From the NCBI GenBank assembly GCA_964537525.1, contig CAZIAB010000003.1, positions 1-42,199 of the forward strand: a DNA stretch of 42,199 bases. The letters are read 5' to 3'. The DNA comes from CAYMDJ01 sp964537525. GTDB taxonomy: Archaea > Aenigmatarchaeota > Aenigmatarchaeia > QMZP01. Under the pieces are notes generated by a model. That model made no database searches. It was not told where the DNA came from and worked only from the letters and a program-made list of their open reading frames with translations. Positions 16,982-24,814 of the stretch are shown here, one piece after another. Both the position numbers and the translations under genes were made by a program. How positions within the stretch are numbered: position 1 is the first letter of the stretch; each line of letters opens with the position of its first letter.

Positions 16982-18184
16982 ATGCAGAATTCACTTAAGG
17001 ATATATTCGATAGTTATGTTAAGGAGAAGCGTGTTTTCAAGGACAAGGACACCCTATCCATAAGGTTTGCGCCAGATAACATACCGCATAGGGACAGGCA
17101 GCTGAAACAGATTGGTCTGATAATCGCCCCTGTCCTCAGGAACGAGAAGCCATCCAACATATTCGTGTACGGGAAGACAGGGACAGGAAAGACCCTTGTT
17201 GTTTCAAATGTCATAAACACACTAATGAAGTCTGCAGAGGGTTCGGATTCCAAACTGAAGATAATTTACGTGAACTGTAAGATGAAAAAGACGACCGACA
17301 CGGAATACAGGCTCCTTGCTCACCTACTCTCTTACTTCGGTGAGACGGTTCCATATACGGGCCTTCCAACAAACGAGCTGTATTCGAAATTTTATGAGCA
17401 CCTTGATTCAACGAACCAGAACATGATAATAGTTCTGGATGAGGTGGATTCCCTTATAAGGAAGATAGGTGATGACATACTATATAACCTGACCAGGGTC
17501 AACCAGGAGCTGGGCAAATCCCAACTTACGATAATAGGGATATCCAACAACATATCATTTATAGAGACCCTCGACCCCAGGGTAAAGTCGTCCCTCTCTG
17601 AGGAAGAAATCATATTCCCACCATACAACGCATCTGAGCTGAAGGACATACTGACAGAGAGGACGGGTGCCGCATTCAATCCCGGGGCAGTCCCTACGGG
17701 CGTCGTTGCCAAGTGTGCGGCCCTTGCTGCGCAGGAGCATGGTGATGCGAGGAAGGCCCTGGACCTCCTGAGGGTCGCTGGTGAGATAGCCGAGAGGAAC
17801 GGCAGTTCTGTTGTTGAAGAAAGGCACGTCGACATGGCAGAGAAGAAGCTGGACACGGACAAAATAATGGAGACCATACAATCCCAACCGAAGCAGTCGC
17901 AGGCCGTTCTCAAGGCAATACTGTCCCTCTATGAGGGAGGAGAGAAGAACATACAGACGGGCGACGTTTATGATATGTATTCTAACGTTTGCCGCTCCAA
18001 CGGAATAACCCCCCTGACGCAGAGGAGGGTTTCAGACCTGATATCAGAGCTCGACATGTTCGGCGTGATAAATGCAAGGGTGACCTCAAAGGGGAGGTAT
18101 GGCAGGACGCGCGCGATAAACATAAACCACCCGGCAACCCTCATCACTAAGATGGAGGGCTTCCTGGCAGGGGAGTTTGGTTGA
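16982..18184 (+). CDS. cdc6: Orc1/Cdc6 replication initiator
   Basis: AAA+ ATPase of 400 residues that binds ORB boxes and loads the MCM helicase. Walker A is GKTGTGKT (about 64-71), Walker B is IIVLDEVDSL (about 144-153), sensor 1 is GISNN, and GDARKALDLLR is the sensor-2 region. A C-terminal winged-helix domain (about 300-395) makes the second DNA contact. The start at 16982 follows the ORB-bearing gap. The stop codon is immediately followed by the ATG of the polymerase D small-subunit homologue with no spacer, so the two are co-transcribed. The orc1-DP1 gene order is also seen in Thermococcales, but the large subunit DP2 is not adjacent here. Confidence 0.96.
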   Translation: MQNSLKDIFDSYVKEKRVFKDKDTLSIRFAPDNIPHRDRQLKQIGLIIAPVLRNEKPSNIFVYGKTGTGKTLVVSNVINTLMKSAEGSDSKLKIIYVNCKMKKTTDTEYRLLAHLLSYFGETVPYTGLPTNELYSKFYEHLDSTNQNMIIVLDEVDSLIRKIGDDILYNLTRVNQELGKSQLTIIGISNNISFIETLDPRVKSSLSEEEIIFPPYNASELKDILTERTGAAFNPGAVPTGVVAKCAALAAQEHGDARKALDLLRVAGEIAERNGSSVVEERHVDMAEKKLDTDKIMETIQSQPKQSQAVLKAILSLYEGGEKNIQTGDVYDMYSNVCRSNGITPLTQRRVSDLISELDMFGVINARVTSKGRYGRTRAININHPATLITKMEGFLAGEFG

Positions 18185-19075
18185 ATGGAGAGAAAAGAGG
18201 CCGTAAGGAAACTAATATCCAGCGGAGAGATACCTACCCCAGAGCTCATAGAGGATATGGTTTCCGGGAAATGCAGCCAGCCCTCTGATGAGAAGGGGGG
18301 TGGAAACAGGGATGGTGTGGAGAGGATTGTGGTGAAGATTCTCTCACCAGAGAGAAAGGACAAGCTCTCATCCGGGGATTTCACATCCTACAACAACAAT
18401 AAGTATGATGGCCTGATGGAAATCATTTCACAAAAAATAAGCGCCATATCGATAAACAAGGCAAGGGAAACCTTTGGTGAGGTTGGTGTCATTGGAATGG
18501 TCAGGGAAAAGACACCCACGGGGTATGTGATAGAGGACACCACAGGCTCGATAGAGCTTGTCCACAAAAACGGCGGTTTGGTGGTGGGTGATGTCATAGG
18601 GGTGTCCGGACAAGTCAGGGAGAACCGGCTCTTTGGTGGGGGGCTAGTATTCCCGGACGTTCCACTAACACAGAAATATGGCACAATAAAGGGCGTCAGG
18701 ATATCGCTATCCAGAAAGCCTCCTGAAAAGAGGGAGGAACGGGCGCTCTATCTTCACGCCGAGAGGAAGGGCGGAAACCTCCCCAACGGGAGCAGGATAG
18801 AGGTATCTGGAGGCGGAATGGCCAGGATACTTTTTTATTCACCCCTGGGAAAAACAGGCCCCCGGGAGTGTGTGGAGAGCCTGAAGAAGAGGCACCTCAT
18901 CGTCTCACAGAAGGAGATAACTTCATCCAGGGATGATTTTGTAATAAAGGACGTTCCTGATATACTGTGGGTGAATTCGGATGCCCACTTTGTGGAGAGC
19001 TATAAGGGGGTTCTTATCATATCGCCCGGAAACGAGATGGTCAGCATTGACCTGGAGACCAGAAGGGTCTATTAA
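18185..19075 (+). CDS. dp1: Shortened DNA polymerase D small subunit (DP1) homologue lacking the phosphodiesterase core
   Basis: A 296-residue protein that follows DP1 organisation but is much shorter than the usual 450-600 residues. It has the N-terminal helical region (1-97, with FTSYNNNKYDGLMEII) and an OB fold (about 98-162; GEVGVIGMVREK, IEDTTGSIELV, GDVIGVSGQV, LVFPDVPL). The C-terminal landmarks LKKRHL (about 233-238), DVPDILWVNSDAH (256-268) and YKGVLIIS (273-280) align with DP1. Between them the metallophosphoesterase motifs expected in archaeal DP1 (SDxHxGS, GD, GNHD) are absent, and only one His of the final HxH region remains. A 3'-5' exonuclease activity is therefore unlikely; it may be a structural subunit, or a paralogue if a full DP1 exists elsewhere. 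Coupled to orc1/cdc6. Confidence 0.8.
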   Translation: MERKEAVRKLISSGEIPTPELIEDMVSGKCSQPSDEKGGGNRDGVERIVVKILSPERKDKLSSGDFTSYNNNKYDGLMEIISQKISAISINKARETFGEVGVIGMVREKTPTGYVIEDTTGSIELVHKNGGLVVGDVIGVSGQVRENRLFGGGLVFPDVPLTQKYGTIKGVRISLSRKPPEKREERALYLHAERKGGNLPNGSRIEVSGGGMARILFYSPLGKTGPRECVESLKKRHLIVSQKEITSSRDDFVIKDVPDILWVNSDAHFVESYKGVLIISPGNEMVSIDLETRRVY

Positions 19076-19097
19076 TACAGGAAACAAAGATAAAAGG

Positions 19098-20312
19098 ATG
19101 TTCGCCTACGTCATGGCCTCCCTCCTTGCGGGTATCTTTATAGGCACGCTGACTGGCGTGATTCCAGGCATCCATCCCAACACGGTTTTTGTCTTCCTCC
19201 TCAGCATTGTTGTGTTGCTTCCGCTGCAGTCTGATATACTGCTTGTTTTCATAATCTCCGTGGCGGTCTCGAACACGTTCACGGATTTCCTTCCCTCCCT
19301 GGTGTTCGGCGTGCCAGACCCGGCCACCGCGCTGTCTGTCCTGCCCGGCCACAAGATGGTTCTGGAGGGGAACGCGCATGAGGCGCTTTTCCTGACTGTC
19401 GTTGGCGGCCTCGGCTCAATATCCCTGACAATACTCACCCTTCCTCTCATATTCCTGGTTCTCCCAGCGCTCTATGGTATTATAATCCCTTTCATGCACG
19501 TAATCCTTACAGGAATCATTGCATGGATGGTGTTCGGTGAGAGGAACAGGAAGGCCGCCATTCTCGTCATTGCGCTGTCCGGGGCGCTGGGGTTCGTGTC
19601 ACTCAATGCGTTCTCTGATGCCGCCCTGTTCCCTGCCTTCACAGGACTCTTTGCGCTGAGCACGCTGTTTGCAAGCGTGAGCAAAGGGGGAGAAATCCCC
19701 CCTCAGAAGAGACCCTCTGAGGTCAGGGGACCCTTCAGGAGAGGGATAATCACTGGCTGGCTTGCCGGATGGTTCTCCGGGATGCTTCCCGGAATAGGCG
19801 CGGCCCAGGCAGGCACCCTCGCGGCCCAGGTTCTGAAGGCAAAGACCAGGGACTTCCTGACAGCGCTCGGTGGCATAAACACGTCCAACATAGTTTTTAC
19901 GCTGATAATGCTCTACCTGCTCGGCAGGACGAGGTCTGGTGCGGCAGTGGCAGTCTCGCAGACAATCGAGTTCATGGGGCCGGGCCACATGGTCCTGATA
20001 ATAATCACGGTTGTTGTTGCGGGCTGCGTTTCCGCCCCACTGACGCTCTTCCTGGGAAAGAGATTCATATCATTTGCAGAGAGGCTCGATTACGTGAAGA
20101 TGAACAAGGCCATAATAGCTGGCCTGATACTTATGGTGGCCGCCTTCTCCGGCCCGGCCGGGATACTCATAGCGTTCGCTGCAGTCTGTATAGGGACGAT
20201 AGCGATAAATTCCGGGGTCAGGAGGTCGCATCTCATGGGTTTCCTGCTGATTCCGACGATTCTCTACTTCTCTTCGGTTGGGGTTTATATGAAGGTGTTG
20301 GTGGGGATGTGA
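19098..20312 (+). CDS. TctA-family (DUF112, COG1784-like) polytopic membrane protein
   Basis: A 404-residue protein with about ten hydrophobic segments and the duplicated TctA-type loops (TGVIPGIHPNTV near residue 20 and GMLPGIGAAQAGTLAAQVL near 230). Bacterial TctA is the large membrane component of tripartite tricarboxylate transporters; archaeal members lack the periplasmic binding partner, and their substrate is not established. The start at 19098 (MFAYVMASLLAG) is the first ATG after the DP1-like gene and is preceded by AAAAGG. The 22-bp gap suggests it belongs to the orc1-DP1 transcript, although its function seems unrelated. Confidence 0.85.
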   Translation: MFAYVMASLLAGIFIGTLTGVIPGIHPNTVFVFLLSIVVLLPLQSDILLVFIISVAVSNTFTDFLPSLVFGVPDPATALSVLPGHKMVLEGNAHEALFLTVVGGLGSISLTILTLPLIFLVLPALYGIIIPFMHVILTGIIAWMVFGERNRKAAILVIALSGALGFVSLNAFSDAALFPAFTGLFALSTLFASVSKGGEIPPQKRPSEVRGPFRRGIITGWLAGWFSGMLPGIGAAQAGTLAAQVLKAKTRDFLTALGGINTSNIVFTLIMLYLLGRTRSGAAVAVSQTIEFMGPGHMVLIIITVVVAGCVSAPLTLFLGKRFISFAERLDYVKMNKAIIAGLILMVAAFSGPAGILIAFAAVCIGTIAINSGVRRSHLMGFLLIPTILYFSSVGVYMKVLVGM

Positions 20313-20319
20313 ATGTTAC

Positions 20320-20363
20320 CATGTCCCATTGGGGGTAGACGTTAACTTCATGTGGAGTTCATA
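20320..20363. repeat. 44-bp direct repeat flanking the LAGLIDADG gene, left copy
   Basis: Identical over 44 bp to 21050-21093, with the same orientation and 730 bp apart. It lies 7 bp after the TctA-family stop codon. Similarity fades immediately beyond both ends, so the copies look like a duplicated target or attachment sequence. Confidence 0.95.
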
Positions 20364-20387
20364 CAAAATTGACACAAACTTCACGGA

Positions 20388-21020
20388 TTAGATAGAAAGA
20401 GGAGCGAGCGCTTCGTCGAGAAGGGACCTTTTATACGTCTGCGTGAAACCCACCCTGTTCCTGAACGCGTCCAGCCGGGTCTTGCCCTCTACATCAAGAC
20501 AAAAATAGGAACCGCTACTGTAGAGGGACGACCTGACCCCGATTCCCTTGAGGAGGGACCTGACACCTTCCAGGCCCTTCCGGTTGACAGAGGTGCACCT
20601 GACCCTCCTTATCTTATGCCTCCCCCTTTTCGTCTTCTTGACGTAATGCGTAACGACACCTTCGCAGTCAAAGAACCCGCGAAGGAACAGCACACCCAGT
20701 TCTCTGTCATCAACGCACCTCGCTGGAACGTTCCAGGAACCGGTTCCTGCGACAACACCCCACCTTGACACGAAAGCCTCAACGACGCCCTTCCCGTATT
20801 TAACGACCCTGTAAGAGATGCGGGACTCGTTCCCATGCTCCTTCACGCTGGTATACACCCTCGGCTTTCCTACACACTTTCTTAGCGCGTCCGAGAACAC
20901 CCTGACGAGTTCCCATCTGGACGTGCCCAGTGATATGTAGTAGTTTCCAACCTTCTCATTGAGCTCTATCCGCCCCGCTGCGCAAAGAAGGCCGCAAAGG
21001 TAGGCGCCTGTTTTTTCCAT
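20388..21020 (-). CDS. Free-standing LAGLIDADG homing endonuclease
   Basis: A 210-residue protein with two LAGLIDADG-type helices, YLCGLLCAAGRIE (about 7-19) and FLRGFFDCEGVV (about 115-126), each followed by alpha-beta saddle sequence, as in single-chain double-motif enzymes. Acidic residues normally close these motifs; the first has G-R-I-E rather than G-D/E, so activity of that half is uncertain. The start at 21020 is chosen because the TATA-like GCTTATAAAC at 21041-21050 (reverse) places transcription start at the ATG. It has no intein splicing blocks and is not inside another gene. It is bracketed by 44-bp direct repeats and lies about 200 bp downstream of the family B polymerase gene, a class of gene that often hosts such enzymes as inteins. 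Confidence 0.8.
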   Translation of the reverse strand: MEKTGAYLCGLLCAAGRIELNEKVGNYYISLGTSRWELVRVFSDALRKCVGKPRVYTSVKEHGNESRISYRVVKYGKGVVEAFVSRWGVVAGTGSWNVPARCVDDRELGVLFLRGFFDCEGVVTHYVKKTKRGRHKIRRVRCTSVNRKGLEGVRSLLKGIGVRSSLYSSGSYFCLDVEGKTRLDAFRNRVGFTQTYKRSLLDEALAPLSI

Positions 21021-21049
21021 GTGTTGTATTTGACGTGGATGTTTATAAG

Positions 21050-21093
21050 CATGTCCCATTGGGGGTAGACGTTAACTTCATGTGGAGTTCATA
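21050..21093. repeat. 44-bp direct repeat flanking the LAGLIDADG gene, right copy
   Basis: Partner of 20320-20363. It directly abuts the TATA-like box of the endonuclease gene. The region to its right (to 21221) contains no reading frame. Confidence 0.95.
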
Positions 21094-21163
21094 TGAAATT
21101 ATACGACCAAACCGTGCGCAGGAAGCAAGGGCACATGAAATTCACGCCAGTCGCGTCAAGACG

Positions 21164-21182
21164 CCCCGGGCTTTGTCCGGGG
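21164..21182. terminator. GC-rich hairpin between endonuclease repeat and polB 3' end
   Basis: CCCCGGGC-TTT-GTCCGGGG folds into an 8-bp stem with one G-U pair and a 3-nt loop. On the plus strand it is followed after 16 nt by a T-run (ATGTTTTT), so it could be a terminator or the end of a small RNA. The gap 21094-21221 holds nothing else recognisable. Confidence 0.35.
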
Positions 21183-21221
21183 GAATGGGTATATGTTTTT
21201 AATTTGCAGGTCCCCACCACT

Positions 21222-23888
21222 TCAGTGGCGGGCACTTAGCGGGCACGTCATCACGTACTCGACCGGGCCCCTGGATGAGCCTATGAGCAAGGGCTTCCCG
21301 CACTCGCATGCCCCTGAAAGGGAAGAGCCCTCATAGAATCTTCCGCACCCGCTGCAAACGAACCCGGTCATTTCAGATATCCCCGCCTCCTTCACAGCGA
21401 CCCTTTCTGCTCCCTGTTCCAGGCCGAAGGACGACATCAAATCCATCTGCTTCCCGTTACCGAGCAGCTCCGACTTGCTCACACCGAGCGCCCCGAATAT
21501 CCTCTCCAGCGGAGGCAGCAACTGATTCTCGATATAATATTTGGGGTCTACCTGGACGCCCTTCTCCTTTATATAGTTCGGGTCCTCTGCTCTCTTTGAA
21601 AGCAGCGAGGTCCCCTTAACTATGACATAACCGACCCTGTCACCGACCCCCGGCGCCTCCTGCGGGTTCCTTATCCTCATCTTTTTCACGAGCTCCACGT
21701 GCGGCTGTATTCCCGCATACCTCTCCGGAGACCTGGTCAGGGACTTGGTCACGACGAGCTTCTCCACAGGTATCTTCCCGCTTGTCAGCTCCTTGACAAT
21801 CTCACTAAACCTCTTCACGGCCTCTCCCTGGTCATCCTTCTTGACTATGATATCTATTATCTCTTTCATGGTATCGCTGACCAGTTCGCACCAGTCCCTA
21901 CGGACGGTTTCTATACCCTTCATCTCTATACCCTCTTTCCATCCGCCGTCGACGGGCTCGAATTTCCATGCGACATACCTCTTCTTCGTGAGCGGGAGAA
22001 ACCTCCTGAAGAGCTTCTCGAACTCGAGCTCCATCATACCAGGAAGCTTGTCTGTCACGTACTCTGATATCTTCTCAGCCTCCTTGCGTATCCTGTCCAT
22101 ATCGTCCATGTTCACCTTAACCATGACAGAATCCGTATCCCCGTAAACGACCCTATGCCCGAACTCCCTCTCAACCATATCCTTGGTCTTGTGTATCATG
22201 TCCCTGCCGGTGGCGGTTATAACGTTGGCTATCCTTATGTCATACACCCTGGCACGGGAATATCCCATGTGCCCGTAGAACGCATTTGCCATTATCTTGA
22301 GCGCCCACTGCTCAGCATCGTAAACCCTCTTCCTGTTCTCATCCTTCGCGTTCACCATCTTCTTCTTCGCAGCGCTCCTCCTGTTCATCAGTTCCTCGAG
22401 TATCCTCGGGATTATACCGTGCCTGACGTTCTTGGGAACGAACGATGTTCCTGTAACAGTGACTATGGGGTTATCGACCCTCTTCTCAGTTATCATGGTC
22501 GTTGGGCAGACATTGAAGGTCCTTATTATCGACGGGTACATGCTCTTGAAATCAAGGACAACCACGTTGTCATGGAGCCCCTTGTCCGGTTCTAGGACAA
22601 ATCCTCCCTTGAGCTCCTTCTTTCTGGAGGACTCCCTCTCAGCAACATCCTCCTCTTTTGGCCTGGGCGGGAACACGAACCCCTCTTTATTGAATTCCTG
22701 AAGAAGGAAGTTCTCTATCCTCTGGGTTTCCCCGCTCGTTAGCGTGTCCTGTATCAACGTCCCGGATATCTTCGAGAGAGCAACGTATTTGTCCATGAGC
22801 CTCATCTTCAGAACGAGATCCAGTGCAAGCACCGAGTCCTTTCTGCAGTATTCGACGAACCGCTCGAACCCCTCCTGGTCGCCCTTCCATAAGTCCTCCA
22901 TCTCGCTTATCCTGATGGGAACCTTGCTGTCACCGAGCAGGTTCTTGACGACCGTCCCGAGGTCATACCGCATGAAGGAGAAATCCTTCTTGATGATTTC
23001 AAAGCTGTCGAATATTATCCTCCCAACGGCAGAGACCCTGTACCTCGCCATGAGCTTCTTTGCTATGACCGGCTTCTGCGTGCACCTTCCCATCACGGGA
23101 CGAATCCTGTATCTCTTCATCCTCTCAAGCAGGTATGGGAAGTCGAAGTTATTCACGTTATAGCCCGTAATGACATCAGGGTCATACTGGGAGACGATGT
23201 CCAGGAACCTGTTCATGATTTCCTCCTCTGTTGAGACCGCTATCACACCCCTCCCCGGCCTGGTGCTTATGAGCATGGATTTCTCACCCTTGAACTCCTC
23301 GCTGAAGACCACAGATATCATTATTACGGGGTCCCTTCCGGCATCTGGGGCGGTCCCTGAAACGAGCGGTATGCACTCTATATCAAACGCCATGAACCTC
23401 AGGGGCGCATTCTCCGGCTTGTTCATGGGTTCTATACCATTTGCCTTTACTGACTGGTCTGTGCTTACGGTCATTGTTGGCGCGCCCTCGCTGTCCTTCA
23501 CCTTTATCCACCCGAGTCCCTTTATCCCGAAGTCGTTCATGAACCTGTATTTGAACAGGATGTCAGACTCATACGTACGGAAGCCCCTGTTGTGTATCAT
23601 GTCCCTGATTTCAGGTGTCCTTGACGGGTTCTGCAGCGTCACCTTCCACATGTCAACGGGCCCGCTGTATCCCATGACCCTCTTCCTCCTGACTTTTTCC
23701 CTCTTGAGCACGTTAGGGTCCCCTTTGATGAGCTCCAGCGCCCTCTCATCATCGACGTAGAAGTAGGGGAGATACTTGTCATAGAACACACAGACCGTCT
23801 TCCCATCCGCCTTCTTGCCGAATATCCTCACGATCGGCTTCTCATCAACCAGCACGTAATCAACGTCAAGTACCTGTATCTCCATCAT
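21222..23888 (-). CDS. polB: Family B DNA polymerase
   Basis: Replicative or repair polymerase of 888 residues. Exonuclease motifs are intact: FDIEC (about 168-172), GYNVNNFDFPYL, and YCRKDSVLALDL. Polymerase motifs are LDFKSMYPSI (motif A), KIMANAFYGHMGYSRAR (motif B) and VVYGDTDSV (motif C). The N-terminal sequence (MEIQVLDVDYVLVDEKPIVRIFG) is typical of archaeal PolB. The C-terminus ends in a Cys4 cluster (CSGCGRFYEG...CECGKP), a zinc or iron-sulfur site. Motif A has FKSMYPS rather than the usual FRSLYPS. No intein interrupts the gene. The start is 23888, with an in-frame ATG at 23885 directly after it. Confidence 0.96.
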   Translation of the reverse strand: MMEIQVLDVDYVLVDEKPIVRIFGKKADGKTVCVFYDKYLPYFYVDDERALELIKGDPNVLKREKVRRKRVMGYSGPVDMWKVTLQNPSRTPEIRDMIHNRGFRTYESDILFKYRFMNDFGIKGLGWIKVKDSEGAPTMTVSTDQSVKANGIEPMNKPENAPLRFMAFDIECIPLVSGTAPDAGRDPVIMISVVFSEEFKGEKSMLISTRPGRGVIAVSTEEEIMNRFLDIVSQYDPDVITGYNVNNFDFPYLLERMKRYRIRPVMGRCTQKPVIAKKLMARYRVSAVGRIIFDSFEIIKKDFSFMRYDLGTVVKNLLGDSKVPIRISEMEDLWKGDQEGFERFVEYCRKDSVLALDLVLKMRLMDKYVALSKISGTLIQDTLTSGETQRIENFLLQEFNKEGFVFPPRPKEEDVAERESSRKKELKGGFVLEPDKGLHDNVVVLDFKSMYPSIIRTFNVCPTTMITEKRVDNPIVTVTGTSFVPKNVRHGIIPRILEELMNRRSAAKKKMVNAKDENRKRVYDAEQWALKIMANAFYGHMGYSRARVYDIRIANVITATGRDMIHKTKDMVEREFGHRVVYGDTDSVMVKVNMDDMDRIRKEAEKISEYVTDKLPGMMELEFEKLFRRFLPLTKKRYVAWKFEPVDGGWKEGIEMKGIETVRRDWCELVSDTMKEIIDIIVKKDDQGEAVKRFSEIVKELTSGKIPVEKLVVTKSLTRSPERYAGIQPHVELVKKMRIRNPQEAPGVGDRVGYVIVKGTSLLSKRAEDPNYIKEKGVQVDPKYYIENQLLPPLERIFGALGVSKSELLGNGKQMDLMSSFGLEQGAERVAVKEAGISEMTGFVCSGCGRFYEGSSLSGACECGKPLLIGSSRGPVEYVMTCPLSARH

Positions 23889-24050
23889 CACACCCGTCAC
23901 AGCAGGGGCCCAACCCAACAGGACAGAGGCCCCAACCCATTCCAATGACCCAACTGAACCCTAGAAAATCTGGATTACCAACCCTAAATTATTGTCAGCA
24001 CATAATAAAAAAACACCATTACCCCAGACATATATTATAGAGGAGCAATA
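23889..24050 (-). promoter_or_regulatory. polB upstream region with CCAACCC repeats
   Basis: Between polB and the next minus-strand gene, about 100 bp carry repeated GGTTGG/GTTGGGT units (minus strand): plus-strand CCCAACCC near 23910, CCCCAACCC near 23931, GACCCAACTGAACCC near 23947 and CCAACCCTAAATT near 23979. A TATA-like AATAATTTAG (minus) lies near 23985. The pattern could be an operator array or a G-rich leader; no reading frame is present. Confidence 0.4.
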
Positions 24051-24386
24051 TCAATAGACCGTGTCGAGGCTCATGTAAACCATCCTCAGGAGAATGTCTG
24101 GATACCCTGCGCCGATTATCTCACCATCGAGGACTTTCCGCGGGCCATCAGGAGGGACATCAATCTCATACGCCTCCTTTTCCTCATAACCGGCATTGGC
24201 AGGAACACCCTGTGCGCGCCACCCCTTCTCGCTGGCTCTCAACCTGAGAGGCAAGACCCTTCCCGACACAGTTTGTCTAATCTCAGTGGCAAGCGAACCC
24301 GCCCTTTCAAATTCCTTTGCCTCCTCCGCGGTCAGAAAAACCCTTACCTGGCTGGAACCGTCAATAGAAGCACCAATGTAATACAT
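24051..24386 (-). CDS. Hypothetical protein (111 aa)
   Basis: I do not recognise this protein. It is soluble and mixed alpha/beta, beginning MYYIGASIDGSSQVRVFLTA and ending in LLRMVYMSLDTVY. The start at 24386 is selected because a TATA-like TTTATATTG on the reverse strand (about 24406-24414) lies about 25 nt upstream. The codon use matches the neighbours and the gene has a clear promoter, so it is probably real. It is divergent from nac, with 71 bp between starts. Confidence 0.7.
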   Translation of the reverse strand: MYYIGASIDGSSQVRVFLTAEEAKEFERAGSLATEIRQTVSGRVLPLRLRASEKGWRAQGVPANAGYEEKEAYEIDVPPDGPRKVLDGEIIGAGYPDILLRMVYMSLDTVY

Positions 24387-24457
24387 AATTACTAAAACGA
24401 GCCAATCAATATAAAGCCACAACAAACCAATTTAAAAACCCGGGACAAGTGATATGC

Positions 24458-24778
24458 ATGAAAATCAACCCCAAGCAGCTCGAGAAGATGGCAAGGAAGA
24501 TGGGAATCCAGAGCACGGAGATAGACGCAGAGGAGGTCATAATAAGGACGAAGAAGAAGGAAATCATCATCACGAATCCACAAGTGTCAAAGGTCAACAT
24601 GGCCGGACAGGACACCTTCCAGATATCCGGCGACATCGAGGAGAAGGACTCCTCAGAGTTCTCAGAAGAGGACCTCCGCCTAATCGTTGAGCAGACCGGC
24701 GCCACCCCCCAGGAGGCCGCGGAGGCCCTGGAAGAAACAGGCGACATCGCCCATGCCATCCTGAAGCTCAAGAAATGA
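24458..24778 (+). CDS. nac: Nascent polypeptide-associated complex protein (archaeal NAC)
   Basis: A ribosome-associated chaperone of 106 residues that contacts emerging polypeptides as a homodimer. The NAC domain covers about 1-65 (MKINPKQLEKMARKMGI, then VIIRTKKKEIIITNPQV), and a UBA domain covers about 68-106 (EEDLRLIVEQTGATPQEAAEALEETGDIAHAILKLKK in part). Length is normal for archaeal NAC. The ATG at 24458 is preferred over GTG 24449 because the TATA-like AATTTAAAAAC at 24429-24439 positions transcription start at or near it. Confidence 0.95.
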   Translation: MKINPKQLEKMARKMGIQSTEIDAEEVIIRTKKKEIIITNPQVSKVNMAGQDTFQISGDIEEKDSSEFSEEDLRLIVEQTGATPQEAAEALEETGDIAHAILKLKK

Positions 24779-24814
24779 ACTGGTTTTAAGCCGGGGCTGC
24801 CATAATATATTAAT

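Noticed and set aside
21094..21221. tRNA or intron-bearing RNA gene next to the right 44-bp repeat
   Set aside because: Only one GC hairpin is present; no T-arm sequence or cloverleaf can be formed.
21222..23888. Intein in the family B polymerase
   Set aside because: All exonuclease and polymerase motifs run without interruption at normal spacing; the nearby endonuclease is outside the gene.
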